In this document: positions 19,523 to 30,260 of the stretch, in pieces | How positions within the stretch are numbered: position 1 is the stretch's first letter | Layout: each line of letters begins with the position of its first letter | Assembly (NCBI RefSeq): GCF_900106525.1 | Contig: NZ_FNOG01000006.1 | Span: forward strand, 129,390 to 193,389 | Direction: 5' to 3' | Source of the DNA: Lysobacter enzymogenes | GTDB lineage: Bacteria; Pseudomonadota; Gammaproteobacteria; Xanthomonadales; Xanthomonadaceae | Length of the DNA: 64,000 nucleotides | Program-made: the position numbers and the translations under genes | The notes under the pieces: model-generated | The model's input: only the letters and a program-made list of their open reading frames with translations | The model's database searches: none | Told to the model about the DNA's origin: nothing

Positions 19523-20107
19523 ATGAGCGAACACCCCGGACACGAGCGGCACGGACACGAGCACCGGCTGATCTGGATCGACCTGGAGATGACCGGCCTG
19601 GACACCGACCGCGACTCGATCCTGGAGATCGCCACCGTGGTCACCGACGCCCAGCTCAACGTGCTCGCCGAGGGGCCGGAGCTGGCCATCGCCCATCCGC
19701 AGGAGCGGCTGGAGGCGATGGACGAGTGGAACCGCAACCAGCACGGCAAGTCCGGGCTGTGGAAGCGGGTGCTGGAGCAGGGCGTGGCGATGGGCGAGGC
19801 CGAGCGGCTGACCCTGGAGTTCCTGGCCCAGTGGGTCGCGCCGAACACCTCGCCGATCTGCGGCAACTCGATCTGCCAGGACCGCCGTTTCCTGCACCGC
19901 TGCATGCCCAAGCTGGAGAAGTACTTCCACTACCGCAACCTCGACGTCAGCACGGTCAAGGAACTGGCGCGGCGCTGGTCGCCGGAGGTATTGGCGGGCA
20001 TGAACAAGGACAGCAAGCACACCGCGCTGAGCGACGTGCACGATTCGATCGCCGAGCTGCGGCATTACCGCGGCTTCATGGGCAAGCTGGGCGGGCTCGG
20101 GGCTTAA
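19523..20107 (+). CDS. orn: Oligoribonuclease
   Basis: A 3'-5' exoribonuclease that degrades di- to pentaribonucleotides, including pGpG from cyclic di-GMP breakdown. The 194-residue product has the DEDDh motifs: [10 protein letters not shown] (Exo I) near residue 18, [11 protein letters not shown] (Exo II), and the His/Asp region [12 protein letters not shown] (Exo III). A short His-rich N-terminal extension ([12 protein letters not shown]) precedes the usual family start, so translation could also begin slightly later, but ATG 19523 is the only good start. The gene is followed by a perfect hairpin (20115-20138). Confidence 0.95.
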   Translation: MSEHPGHERHGHEHRLIWIDLEMTGLDTDRDSILEIATVVTDAQLNVLAEGPELAIAHPQERLEAMDEWNRNQHGKSGLWKRVLEQGVAMGEAERLTLEFLAQWVAPNTSPICGNSICQDRRFLHRCMPKLEKYFHYRNLDVSTVKELARRWSPEVLAGMNKDSKHTALSDVHDSIAELRHYRGFMGKLGGLGA

Positions 20108-20114
20108 GCCTTTC

Positions 20115-20138
20115 TTGCGGCCTCGCACGAGGCCGCAA
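20115..20138. terminator. Hairpin after orn
   Basis: TTGCGGCCTCG (20115-20125) pairs with CGAGGCCGCAA (20128-20138). There is no T-run, so this is a possible 3'-end-stabilising hairpin rather than a proven intrinsic terminator. Confidence 0.4.
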
Positions 20139-20147
20139 CGCAGCGAT

Positions 20148-20283
20148 TGTAGGAGCTGCGCAAGCTGCGACCGCGAACCTCGCGAACCGGCGCTGGCGTG
20201 AAGTCGACGCGACGCGGCTATACGCGCGATCCAGGTTTCGCCGCAGCTGCATTTGCGCGGTCGCAGCTTGCGCAGCTCCTACA
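20148..20283. repeat. Family B inverted repeat, copy 2
   Basis: Perfect 28-base arms (20148-20175 and 20256-20283) of the TGTAGGAGCTGCGCAAGC type are separated by 80 bases. It sits between orn and the convergent mscS-type gene. The arms differ from other copies by compensatory changes that keep base pairing. Confidence 0.85.
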
Positions 20284-20343
20284 GGGAGATACCCGCCTGC
20301 GCGGCGAAGGGGAGGGCAGGCGCCGCTCCCCGCGCGGGAGGCC

Positions 20344-21339
20344 TTATTTCTTCGCGGGGGCTGCGGGTTTCGCCACGTCCCCATCGTCTGCGACTGCTTT
20401 GGTGAGCACCTCGCCGATCGGCCGTCCATCCGCATCGTGGTGGTACACGTGCAGGTCGCGCTGCGGATACGGGATGTTGAGGCCCTTGCCGATCAGCTCG
20501 TTGCGGATGCCTTCGACCAGATCGCTCTTGGTGTGGAGCAGGTCGCCGGTCTTGGCCCAGGCGCGCAGCTCCAGGTTGACGCTGCTTTCGGCCAGCGCGG
20601 TCACCAGCACTTCCGGGGCGGGATCCTTGAGCACCTTGGGATGCGCCGCGGCCAGCGCCAGCAGCGTGTCCTTGGCGACCTTGAGGTCGTCGTCGTAGCC
20701 CACGCCGACGGTGAGGTCGATGCGGCGCTTGGGATTGGCGGTGAAATTGACGATGACCGCGGTGGTGATCAGGCTGTTGGGCAGCACGATCACGCGGTTG
20801 TCGACCGTGCGCAGGCGGGTCTGGAACACCCGGATCTGCTCGACCGTGCCCTCGATGCCGGCGGCCTGCACGTAGTCGCCGGCGCGGAACGGGCGCAGCA
20901 CGATCAGCATCACGCCCGAGGCGATGTTCGACAGCGAATCCTTCAGCGCCAGGCCGATGGCCAGGCCGGCGGCGCCGAGCACCGCCAGCACCGAGGTCAT
21001 CGGCACGCCGAGCTGTTGCAGCGCCGCCACCGCGACCACCACCACCATCACCGCATAGGCGATGTTGCGCAGGAAGCCGCGGAGGGTGACTTCCATGTTG
21101 GCGCGGGTCATGACCCGCTCCAGCGCCTGCGACAGCCGCTTGGCGATCCACAGGCCGATCAGCAGGATCGCCAGCGAGGCCAGCAACTTCAGGCCTTGGG
21201 TCTGGGCCCAGGCCATCAGCTTGTCGAAGTCGAAGCCGGCGCCGAGCCCCAGCAGGGACTCGGACGCCTGCGCCTTGGCGGCGGCGGCTTTCGCGGCGGT
21301 GGTCTGGGCGGCGTCGGTTGCGGCCTGGATTTTCGCCAT
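20344..21339 (-). CDS. Small-conductance mechanosensitive channel (MscS family)
   Basis: A 331-residue inner-membrane channel that releases solutes on osmotic downshift. After an Ala-rich leader come three membrane helices (LKLLASLAILLIGLWIA; then AYAVMVVVVAVAALQQLG), the pore helix SVLAVLGAAGLAIGLALKDS, the conserved beta-domain (VLRPFRAGDYVQAAG, RTVDNRVIVLPNSLI) and a C-terminal alpha/beta region. It starts 8 bases after the ppsA stop, suggesting an operon. The longer in-frame extension lies inside ppsA and is rejected. It ends with a Lys/Ala/Pro tail. Confidence 0.9.
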   Translation of the reverse strand: MAKIQAATDAAQTTAAKAAAAKAQASESLLGLGAGFDFDKLMAWAQTQGLKLLASLAILLIGLWIAKRLSQALERVMTRANMEVTLRGFLRNIAYAVMVVVVAVAALQQLGVPMTSVLAVLGAAGLAIGLALKDSLSNIASGVMLIVLRPFRAGDYVQAAGIEGTVEQIRVFQTRLRTVDNRVIVLPNSLITTAVIVNFTANPKRRIDLTVGVGYDDDLKVAKDTLLALAAAHPKVLKDPAPEVLVTALAESSVNLELRAWAKTGDLLHTKSDLVEGIRNELIGKGLNIPYPQRDLHVYHHDADGRPIGEVLTKAVADDGDVAKPAAPAKK

Positions 21340-21347
21340 GCCGGTAC

Positions 21348-23726
<2,379 letters not shown>

Positions 23727-23820
23727 GACACACAATCTCCGAGGGGGGCTAGGACGCGTCCGGGCGCGGCCAAGAGGATATGATCGCCCGTGCGTCCGGG
23801 GCATACAAGCTTGATCTGTC

Positions 23821-23862
23821 GGGCTTTTTGGGTTGGCACCCGGGCTTTTTGGACTGGCACCG
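23821..23862. repeat. Tandem 21-bp repeat in the ppsA/ppsR divergent region
   Basis: Two adjacent near-identical units, GGGCTTTTTGGGTTGGCACC and GGGCTTTTTGGACTGGCACC, start at 23821 and 23842. The 21-bp period is two helical turns, so both would present the same DNA face. They lie just upstream of the ppsR ribosome binding region and may be a regulator site or transcript element. Confidence 0.65.
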
Positions 23863-23883
23863 TTTTCTTAGACGAGGTTATCG

Positions 23884-24705
23884 ATGGCAGGCACCCGCCC
23901 GGTCTTCTACATTTCCGACGGCACCGGCATCACCGCCGAGACCATCGGCCACAGCTTGCTGACCCAGTTCACCGAGACCCGTTTCGTCACCGACCGCATC
24001 GCATTCGTGGATACGGTGGAGCGGGCGCAGGAAGTGGCGGCCAAGATCCGCGAAGCGGCGATCAGCTACGGGGTGCGCCCGGTGGTCATCAATTCGTGCA
24101 TGGACGGCGAGGTCGGCGCGGCCCTGGCCGAGAGCGGGGCGCTGATGCTCGACGTTTTCGCGCCGTTCATCGAACCGCTGGAGCGCGAGCTGCACGAGAC
24201 CCGCCAGCGCCGCATCAACCAAGCCCACGGCATCGTCGACTTCGACAGCTACCACCGCCGCATCAACGCCATGAACTACGCCCTGACCCACGACGACGGG
24301 CAGAGCGTGGACTACAACGAGGCCGACCTGATCCTGGTGGCGGTCTCGCGCGCCGGCAAAACCCCGACCTGCGTGTACCTGGCCCTGCACTACGGCGTGC
24401 GCGCGGCCAACTACCCGCTGACCGAGGAAGACCTCGAGCACGACCGCCTGCCGCCGAGGCTGAGGCCGTTCCGGCAGAAGCTGTTCGGGCTGACCATCGA
24501 CCCGGTCCGGCTGCAGCAGATCCGCCAGGAGCGCCGGCCCAATTCGCGCTACGCCAAGTTCGAGACCTGCAAGAGCGAGGTCGCCGCGGCCGAGGCGATG
24601 TTCCGCGCCGAGCGCATTCCGACCCTGAGCACCACCCATACCTCGATCGAGGAGATCGCCAGCAAGGTCATGACCACGCTGGGGATCCATCGCGAGATGT
24701 TCTGA
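23884..24705 (+). CDS. ppsR: PEP synthase regulatory protein (bifunctional kinase/pyrophosphorylase)
   Basis: A 273-residue DUF299 family protein that inactivates PEP synthase by ADP-dependent phosphorylation and reactivates it by Pi-dependent dephosphorylation. It opens with [20 protein letters not shown], includes the [20 protein letters not shown] segment, and has the P-loop-like [10 protein letters not shown] near residue 155, then FGLTIDP. Its divergent placement next to ppsA across a 157-base gap supports the assignment. Confidence 0.95.
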   Translation: MAGTRPVFYISDGTGITAETIGHSLLTQFTETRFVTDRIAFVDTVERAQEVAAKIREAAISYGVRPVVINSCMDGEVGAALAESGALMLDVFAPFIEPLERELHETRQRRINQAHGIVDFDSYHRRINAMNYALTHDDGQSVDYNEADLILVAVSRAGKTPTCVYLALHYGVRAANYPLTEEDLEHDRLPPRLRPFRQKLFGLTIDPVRLQQIRQERRPNSRYAKFETCKSEVAAAEAMFRAERIPTLSTTHTSIEEIASKVMTTLGIHREMF

Positions 24706-25093
24706 AACGAGGCGCGGGCAAGAGCTGCGGCGCGCTGCATGGCGCGCTTCGGCTCGTGCGCTTGCGAGCCGCGCGTTGAAGTGCATGCGTTGAACGGGTC
24801 GGACTGTTCAGGACGGCCGTTGCGGCTCGCCGCGAGCGCGGCCAAGCCGTTTCCATGGCGCCTCGGGCGCTGTCGCGGCCGGCGCGATGCGCGCAGGCGA
24901 AGCTGCCGGCGACGAGGCGGCTCAGAAGCGGGGAGATGGGAATGCGCGATGCTGAATGGAGGCGGGCGGGGCGCGCGTTTCGCGAGGCCTTCCGTCGAGC
25001 CTGCCGGCATTGCGAAAGAGCCTATAATTTAAGGGTTTTTCGTCATTCCGTCAATCCTGCCGCGAACGCTGCGCAGCGTGTAGGATCGCGTGC
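24706..25093. other. Intergenic region with promoter-like element before DUF1249
   Basis: About 390 bases without a supported gene. A perfect TATAAT at 25023-25028 stands out in this GC-rich gap, 66 bases before the DUF1249 ATG, but no matching -35 at normal spacing is evident. The left two thirds is featureless GC-rich sequence. Confidence 0.5.
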
Positions 25094-25645
25094 ATGACCC
25101 AAGCCGCTTCCCGTTTCGCGCGCATCCCCAAGCTCAGCCGTTTCGGCTGGCTGATGGGCCTGTACGCCGAGAACCACGAACGCCTCACCCGCATGTTCGA
25201 GCCGGCCGGGCTCGCGCGCGGCGTGTACCTGTCGCAGGTCGGCGACGGCCTGGACCTGCGCCTGGACGTGCTGGAACAGCATCGCTACACCACCGAAATG
25301 CGCTTGACCTACGCATTGCTCGATCCGCTCACCGGCGAGCCCGATCCGTCGGCCTATGTGCGCCTGTACCACGACGCGCATCAGGTCGAGGCGACTCACT
25401 GTTACGTGGGGCGGCGCTGGCAGGACGCGATCGGCATGTATCCGCCGCCGGCGCAGGTGCTCGGCCATCGCATGCGCATGAATACTTTTTTAGGAAAGTG
25501 GCTCGAGTATCTAGCCGAACGCGGGCATGGCATGACAAGATTGCGCCCCGTCGAACTCGACCCGGCGCCGCCCGGTTCCAGCGAGGATGATCCTCACGGA
25601 ACAGGGCACACCGGAGCGGCAAAAAATTCAGCGATGAATGCTTGA
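25094..25645 (+). CDS. DUF1249 family protein
   Basis: A 183-residue cytoplasmic protein of the DUF1249 (YqiB-like) family. Recognisable blocks are FGWLMGLYAENHERL near the N-terminus, the central YTTEMRLTYALLD, the ARLYHDA-like stretch VRLYHDAHQVEA, and the C-terminal NTFLGKWLEYLAERGHG. The family is conserved across gammaproteobacteria without an established function. It lies directly upstream of the tRNA-Ala/tRNA-Glu pairs. The last 30 residues are Pro/Ser/Asn-rich and less conserved. Confidence 0.85.
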   Translation: MTQAASRFARIPKLSRFGWLMGLYAENHERLTRMFEPAGLARGVYLSQVGDGLDLRLDVLEQHRYTTEMRLTYALLDPLTGEPDPSAYVRLYHDAHQVEATHCYVGRRWQDAIGMYPPPAQVLGHRMRMNTFLGKWLEYLAERGHGMTRLRPVELDPAPPGSSEDDPHGTGHTGAAKNSAMNA

Positions 25646-25690
25646 CGACTTCGCTGAACGCCCGCTAAGATGTTCGTCTTTCCAGCCCGT

Positions 25691-25766
25691 GGGGCCATAG
25701 CTCAGCTGGGAGAGCGCCTGCATGGCATGCAGGAGGTCGCCGGTTCGATCCCGGCTGGCTCCACCA
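25691..25766 (+). tRNA. tRNA-Ala (anticodon GGC), copy 1
   Basis: 76 bases fold into a complete cloverleaf. The acceptor GGGGCCA pairs with TGGCTCC, the anticodon loop ATGGCAT reads GGC, the T loop is TTCGATC, and CCA is encoded. It is identical to the copy at 25988. Confidence 0.95.
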
Positions 25767-25824
25767 ACTCTTCGAACGCGTGAAAGGGTTTCGAAAAGTT
25801 TCGCGGTTACTCCAAACCAGTTTT

Positions 25825-25900
25825 GTCCCCATCGTCTAGAGGCCTAGGACATTACCCTTTCACGGTAGCGACCGGGGTTCGAATCCCCGTGGGGACGCCA
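25825..25900 (+). tRNA. tRNA-Glu (anticodon TTC), copy 1
   Basis: 76 bases, acceptor GTCCCCA with TGGGGAC, anticodon loop CTTTCAC reading TTC, T loop TTCGAAT, encoded GCCA end. It lies 58 bases after tRNA-Ala copy 1 in the same transcript and is identical to the copy at 26122. Confidence 0.95.
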
Positions 25901-25987
25901 CACACTAAAACCCCCTGGCCACGCGGATAGATATTGAAGCCCTGCGATTTTGGGGTTTCATCGCGACACCCAGAGTTTCCAGCGCGT

Positions 25988-26063
25988 GGGGCCATAGCTC
26001 AGCTGGGAGAGCGCCTGCATGGCATGCAGGAGGTCGCCGGTTCGATCCCGGCTGGCTCCACCA
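25988..26063 (+). tRNA. tRNA-Ala (anticodon GGC), copy 2
   Basis: An exact duplicate of copy 1, 297 bases downstream. The flanking TTTCCAGC-CGT sequence immediately 5' is also shared with copy 1, marking the left edge of the duplicated unit. Confidence 0.95.
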
Positions 26064-26121
26064 ACTTTTCGAACGCGTGAAAGGGTTTCGAAAAGTTTCG
26101 CGGTTACTCCAAACCAGTTTT

Positions 26122-26197
26122 GTCCCCATCGTCTAGAGGCCTAGGACATTACCCTTTCACGGTAGCGACCGGGGTTCGAATCCCCGTGGGGACGCCA
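26122..26197 (+). tRNA. tRNA-Glu (anticodon TTC), copy 2
   Basis: An exact duplicate of the first tRNA-Glu. The 58-base spacer from tRNA-Ala copy 2 differs from the first spacer at a single position near its start. It is followed by a strong terminator. Confidence 0.95.
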
Positions 26198-26208
26198 ATC
26201 AGTACAAG

Positions 26209-26244
26209 CGCTTGGGGCCGCCGAAAGGCGGCCCCAAGTGTTTT
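26209..26244 (+). terminator. Terminator of the tRNA-Ala/Glu operon
   Basis: A 12-bp perfect stem (26211-26222 with 26227-26238) with a GAAA tetraloop is extended by G-T and C-G pairs and followed by TTTT. It lies 12 bases after tRNA-Glu copy 2. Confidence 0.88.
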
Positions 26245-26418
26245 GCGCGGGCGGAATTGCGTTGCGGCCGGGCGATGCGCTCGTCCATGGCCGCGCCATC
26301 GCGCCGTTCCGCGGGCAAGCCGGGCGATTTACGCTTGGCCTCGCGGCCTGGGACAGGTGCGACGCTCCATGCGACGTTGCGGCGGCCCGCCAGCGAACCT
26401 CGACCAAGGAACGATCGA

Positions 26419-27057
26419 ATGCGACAAGCCGGCCGGATCTGCGAGTGGAACGACGACAAGGGCTACGGTTTCGTCGCTGCGCACGACGGCGGCGCGCGCG
26501 CGTTCGTGCACGTCAAGGCGTTCCAGGCCGGTTCGCGCCGGCCGGCGGTCGGCGATCTGGTTTCGTATCGGGTCGCCAACGACGCCAAGGGCCGCGCCAA
26601 TGCGGTCGAACTGCGTTTCGCCGGGCAGCGGATCGAGCGGCGGCCGTCGTCGTCCGCGTCGCCTTCGCCGCTGCGCCGCATTCCGCGACGGGCCTTGGGC
26701 GTGTCGGCCTTGCTGGCGGTCGCGGCGCTGGGCGCGCTGGGTTGGGTGCCGGTCGCGGTGCCCTTGGTGCAGGGAGTTTTCAGCTTCGCGTCCTACATCG
26801 CCTATTGGTGGGACAAGGATGCGGCGGGCGCGGATCGGCGCCGCACGCCCGAAACCACGTTGCATCTGCTCGATGCGTTGGGCGGCTGGCCGGGCGCGTT
26901 GATCGCGCAGCAGCAGTTCCGCCACAAGACGGTGAAGGCTTCGTTCCAGGCGATGTTCTGGGTGACGGTGTTGCTCAATCTAGCCGTCGTGGCCGCCGCC
27001 GTGCATATGGGCTGGGCGCGCGCGTTGACGGGGTTGTTGCTCGACGGCCGCGTGTAG
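26419..27057 (+). CDS. Cold-shock domain-DUF1294 fusion membrane protein
   Basis: A 212-residue protein. Residues 1-66 form a cold-shock/OB domain with RNP1-like KGYGFV. After an Arg/Ser-rich linker comes a DUF1294 membrane domain (about 90-205) with three hydrophobic helices and the hallmark YWWDKDAA and LLDALGGWPGALIAQQQFRH blocks. This fusion is known in Proteobacteria, but its role is unclear; nucleic-acid sensing at the membrane is a guess. AAGGA lies 8 bases before ATG 26419. The in-frame upstream frame to 26212 runs into the tRNA operon terminator. Confidence 0.88.
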   Translation: MRQAGRICEWNDDKGYGFVAAHDGGARAFVHVKAFQAGSRRPAVGDLVSYRVANDAKGRANAVELRFAGQRIERRPSSSASPSPLRRIPRRALGVSALLAVAALGALGWVPVAVPLVQGVFSFASYIAYWWDKDAAGADRRRTPETTLHLLDALGGWPGALIAQQQFRHKTVKASFQAMFWVTVLLNLAVVAAAVHMGWARALTGLLLDGRV

Positions 27058-27128
27058 CGGCGAATCGCCGACGTTGGGCGAGGCGCATCGGTAGCCCGAG
27101 CGGCCCGCAGGATCTTCGTGCAGGCCTC

Positions 27129-27165
27129 AAAGCAAAACCCCCGGCATGGCCGGGGGTTTTGCTTT
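27129..27165. terminator. Bidirectional terminator
   Basis: A perfect 17-bp stem (27129-27145 with 27149-27165) with an ATG loop has A-rich left and T-rich right flanks, so it can end both the plus-strand CSD-DUF1294 transcript and the minus-strand gene at 27192. Confidence 0.9.
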
Positions 27166-27191
27166 CCAGCGAAGTGATTGCAGCGACGGAT

Positions 27192-27938
27192 TTACTCGGC
27201 CGCGGCCGCGTACATGCCGTTGTGCACCGTCTCGACGATATCGTCGGCGGCGCCGGTGGACCAGGGCTGGCCCTTGGCCGGGGCGTACAGGGTCAGTTTG
27301 GCCGGGATCGTGCGGCTGCCGGCCTGGCCGAGCGCGCGGTCGAACTCGGCGACGCCTTCGAGCAGCTTCTTGGTCTTGAGCTTGGCCGGCGCGCCCTTGC
27401 TCGCCAGCACCTCCTGCAGGCGCGCGTTCAGCGCGGGCACGGTGCATTCCATCGCGACTTCGGCGATGCGGCCGTTCTTGACGTACTCGTTGGCGTATTC
27501 GCGGCTCGACAGGCTGCGGCACTCGGCGCCCGAGGCGAGCAGGTTGACCCGCTTGATCGCCGCGGCGACGGCCGGCTTGGCCTTCTTCTTGTCGACCTTG
27601 GGCATGTCCTCGAGCATGGCGTCGGCGAAGCCGTCGTACTGCGCGTCCATGGCCGCCGCGTCGGTCAGGGTGATCGGGGTTTCGCCGTTGGCATACAGCG
27701 GCTTGAGGTAGTCGTTGAGCTGGGCGGTGGCTTCGGCGTCCTGGCGCAGCGAGATGCGTGCGTACAGCTCGGCGACCTGTTCGGGCTTGAGCGTGTTCTT
27801 CGGCGCGACGGCCTTGGCCGCCTTGGCGGCCTTGGACTTCGACGGCTTGGCGGCGTGGGCCGGAACGAACGCCGGCGCCAGCGCGGCCGGGATCAGCAGG
27901 GCGGCGAGAAGCGCGTTGCGCAGGGAAGGGGAGGGCAT
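27192..27938 (-). CDS. Secreted hypothetical protein
   Basis: A 248-residue exported protein of unknown function. A clear signal peptide (residues 1-29, ending PAHA) is followed by a Lys/Ala-rich stretch (about 30-50) and a mostly alpha-helical domain with two Cys (AECRSL, AMECTV) that could form a disulphide. I do not recognise a family. It lies 90 bases downstream of the STM4011-like gene on the same strand. The gap is GC-rich without an obvious terminator, so read-through from the operon is possible, though membership in that system is unproven. Confidence 0.7.
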   Translation of the reverse strand: MPSPSLRNALLAALLIPAALAPAFVPAHAAKPSKSKAAKAAKAVAPKNTLKPEQVAELYARISLRQDAEATAQLNDYLKPLYANGETPITLTDAAAMDAQYDGFADAMLEDMPKVDKKKAKPAVAAAIKRVNLLASGAECRSLSSREYANEYVKNGRIAEVAMECTVPALNARLQEVLASKGAPAKLKTKKLLEGVAEFDRALGQAGSRTIPAKLTLYAPAKGQPWSTGAADDIVETVHNGMYAAAAE

Positions 27939-28028
27939 GGCTGCGGTCCTTTGCGAAAGGTGGGGGCGGGGCCGCTCGATGCGGCGGCCTGGGAGGATGA
28001 GGCGGCGGCCGGACGGTCGCCGCTACAG

Positions 28029-28880
28029 CTAGACGAACGAGGGCACGCGTTCCAGTACGCCGCCGGCGTAATCGCGTTGGAACGGCAGGTCCGGGCGGTG
28101 GGCGTAGCCGATGTAGCAGTCGCAGCGCGCGTTCGGGCAGGCGCGCGCGCGCAACTGCGCGGCGAAGCTGCCGTCGTAGAGGTTGCCCAGCGGCTCGGAC
28201 ACGAAATGGCAGCGGCGCACCTCGCCGTCGCCGTCGACCGAGACTACGTTCTCGCCGGTCAGGCAGGGCGCGCCGAAGCTCGGCGGGGGCGCGAGGTTGT
28301 AGCGGAAATGCGCGTCGATGGCCTCGATCCGGGCGATCTGGGCGGCATCGTAATAGTTCGGCGGGCGCGGGTCGAAGGCGTTGACCCACATCGGCGTCGC
28401 CGCCGGCAGCTCGCGCCGCATCGCCTCGATTTCGTCGAGGTCTTCGATCAGCCCGACCATGCCGACGCTGTGGCGCACGCCGCGCCGGCTCAGTTCGCGG
28501 CAGCGGGCGAGGAAGGCGGCGCGGGTCACCTGGGTCGGGTGGTAGGTGCACCACAGCGCGAGCTTGTCCAGGTCGGCCTGGTCGAGCCAGCGCAGGCCGA
28601 CGCACAGGTTGGTCTGGATCGCGGCCCGTCGCACATGCGGCATGCGGCTCAGCGCGACCAGGGCGTCGCGGTAGTGGCGGCGCACCAGGCCCTCGCCCCA
28701 GGGGGTGAACAGCACCGACAGCTCCATGCGCTGCTGCCCGGCCCATTCGACGAAGCGGGCGAGGTCGGCGGCGTCGCGGCGCAGCGCCTCGCGGCTGTCG
28801 TAGGTCTTGGCGAACGGGCAGTAGCCGCAGTCGTAATTGCAACTGCTCAGGCGACCGCGATAGAGCAGGGACAGGTGCAT
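28029..28880 (-). CDS. STM4011-family radical SAM protein
   Basis: A 283-residue radical SAM enzyme. The 4Fe-4S motif CNYDCGYC places cysteines at 14, 18 and 21, very near the N-terminus. The barrel continues with LFTPWGEGLVRRHY and WCTYHPTQV. The C-terminal third has five further cysteines (PCLTGEN, RRCHF, ACPNARCDCYIGY), suggesting an auxiliary Fe-S cluster as in SPASM/twitch proteins. It is the last gene of the operon, starting 3 bases after the STM4012-like stop. The family is named after Salmonella STM4011 and, to my knowledge, has no assigned substrate. Confidence 0.85.
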   Translation of the reverse strand: MHLSLLYRGRLSSCNYDCGYCPFAKTYDSREALRRDAADLARFVEWAGQQRMELSVLFTPWGEGLVRRHYRDALVALSRMPHVRRAAIQTNLCVGLRWLDQADLDKLALWCTYHPTQVTRAAFLARCRELSRRGVRHSVGMVGLIEDLDEIEAMRRELPAATPMWVNAFDPRPPNYYDAAQIARIEAIDAHFRYNLAPPPSFGAPCLTGENVVSVDGDGEVRRCHFVSEPLGNLYDGSFAAQLRARACPNARCDCYIGYAHRPDLPFQRDYAGGVLERVPSFV

Positions 28881-28883
28881 GCG

Positions 28884-30260
28884 TCAGCCCAGGCGGTAGT
28901 CGCGCATGCGTTCGACGATGGCGGCCGAAGCCAGCCACGGGCCGATGGTGTCGGCGCGGGCGAGGCCGGCGTCGGTGAGTTCGATCAGCTCGCCGTTTTC
29001 CACCGCCAGCGCGTGTTCGAACAGTTCGCGCAGCTGCGGCAGCTGCTCCAGGCAGTCGGCGCCGAAGCGGCGGCGATAGTCGGCGCGGTCCAGGCCGGGG
29101 CGGATCAGCAGCGACTGGATCGCATGCCGGCGCCGGCGCTCTTCCTCGCCCAAGGCGATGCCGTAGTCGGCGGCGGCGAACGAGGCGGCGTCGCGTTCCA
29201 GGTAATGATCGAGGATCTCGGCGACGCTGCGCCGGGCTACCCCATACTCGCTGGAGTAATGCAGGGTCGAAGTGTACGAGCGCGCGCCGCAGCCGATACC
29301 GACCATGCCGTCGCTCTGGCAGCAGTACACCGGCGCGGCGATGTCGGGCGCGTGCGGCGCGCGGAACATGCGCATCGACACCTGCTCGTAGCCGGCGGCG
29401 AGCAGGCGGTCGCGGCCGGCTTCGTACAGCGCGAGGCGTTCGTCCATCGGCTCGGCCTGCAAAGGCAGGCGCGTGCCGGCCTTGGCTTCGATCCGGCCCA
29501 GGCCGGTCAGCGGGCGCACGTACAGCGGATACAGATACAGCTCCTGCGGGCGGTGTTCGAGCGCGCTGTCGATCGAGGCGAGGAAGCTGGCGACGGTCTG
29601 CCCGGCGATGCCGTAGATCAGGTCGAGGTTGAGCGTGGCGATGCCGGCGGCGCGGATCGTAGCGATGGCCTGCTCGACCACGGCGCGCTGCTGCGGCCGC
29701 ACCAGCGCGCGCACTTCGGCCTCGCTGAAGCTCTGGATGCCCATGCTGACCCGGTCGATGCCGCGTTCGCGGCACAGCGCCATTTTTTCCGCGTCGACGG
29801 TTTCCGGCGAGACTTCGATGCCGGCCGGGATCGCGCGCAGGTCGATGCGGGCATGGCGCTCGACCATGTCGAACAAGCGCCGCAGCTGCGCCGCATCGAG
29901 ATAGCTCGGGGTGCCGCCGCCGATGGCGAAGCGAACGAAGCGGTGCTCGCCGAGCGCCTCGCAGGTCGCGCGCAGCTGCTGCTCCATCTGTGCGAGGTAG
30001 CGCTCGACCTTGGCCGGTTCCGGCCGCGCCAGCGCGAACAGGTTGCAGAAGCCGCAGCGGTAGCTGCAGAACGGCACGTGCAGGTACAGGAACAGCGAAT
30101 CGCGCGGCTCGCCGGCCCACAGCTCGCGCAGGCCGCGCGGCGGCTGCAAGGGGCGGTAGGCGGTCTTGTGCGGATAGGAATACGAATAGGCCTGGTACGG
30201 CGGCAGCCGCAACAGGTCGCTCAGGCTCGGTGCGGCGGTTTGGTGGACGACGGCGTTCAT
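28884..30260 (-). CDS. STM4012-family radical SAM protein (HemN/HemW-like)
   Basis: A 458-residue radical SAM protein related to coproporphyrinogen dehydrogenase-like enzymes. The cluster motif CSYRCGFC puts Cys at 65, 69 and 72, and it lacks the fourth Cys of true HemN. GGGTPSYLDAAQLRRLF and GIQSFSEAEVRALVRPQ are HemN-superfamily hallmarks. A C-terminal HemN_C-like helical domain follows (about 370-450). The start ATG at 30260 overlaps the STM4013-like stop by 4 bases, and the longer frame to 30980 is rejected. It is unlikely to serve haem synthesis in this context. Confidence 0.85.
   Translation of the reverse strand: MNAVVHQTAAPSLSDLLRLPPYQAYSYSYPHKTAYRPLQPPRGLRELWAGEPRDSLFLYLHVPFCSYRCGFCNLFALARPEPAKVERYLAQMEQQLRATCEALGEHRFVRFAIGGGTPSYLDAAQLRRLFDMVERHARIDLRAIPAGIEVSPETVDAEKMALCRERGIDRVSMGIQSFSEAEVRALVRPQQRAVVEQAIATIRAAGIATLNLDLIYGIAGQTVASFLASIDSALEHRPQELYLYPLYVRPLTGLGRIEAKAGTRLPLQAEPMDERLALYEAGRDRLLAAGYEQVSMRMFRAPHAPDIAAPVYCCQSDGMVGIGCGARSYTSTLHYSSEYGVARRSVAEILDHYLERDAASFAAADYGIALGEEERRRRHAIQSLLIRPGLDRADYRRRFGADCLEQLPQLRELFEHALAVENGELIELTDAGLARADTIGPWLASAAIVERMRDYRLG

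Noticed and set aside
23833-23850. Sigma-54-like promoter (TTGGCACC-CGGGC-TTTTT) before ppsR
   Set aside because: The -24 GG is present, but the -12 GC is not at the required spacing and the motif is better explained as part of the tandem 21-bp repeat.
28884-30260. Coproporphyrinogen III dehydrogenase hemN or hemW
   Set aside because: The sequence is HemN-superfamily, but it lacks the fourth Cys of HemN and sits in the STM4011-4015 gene set, so a haem role is unlikely.
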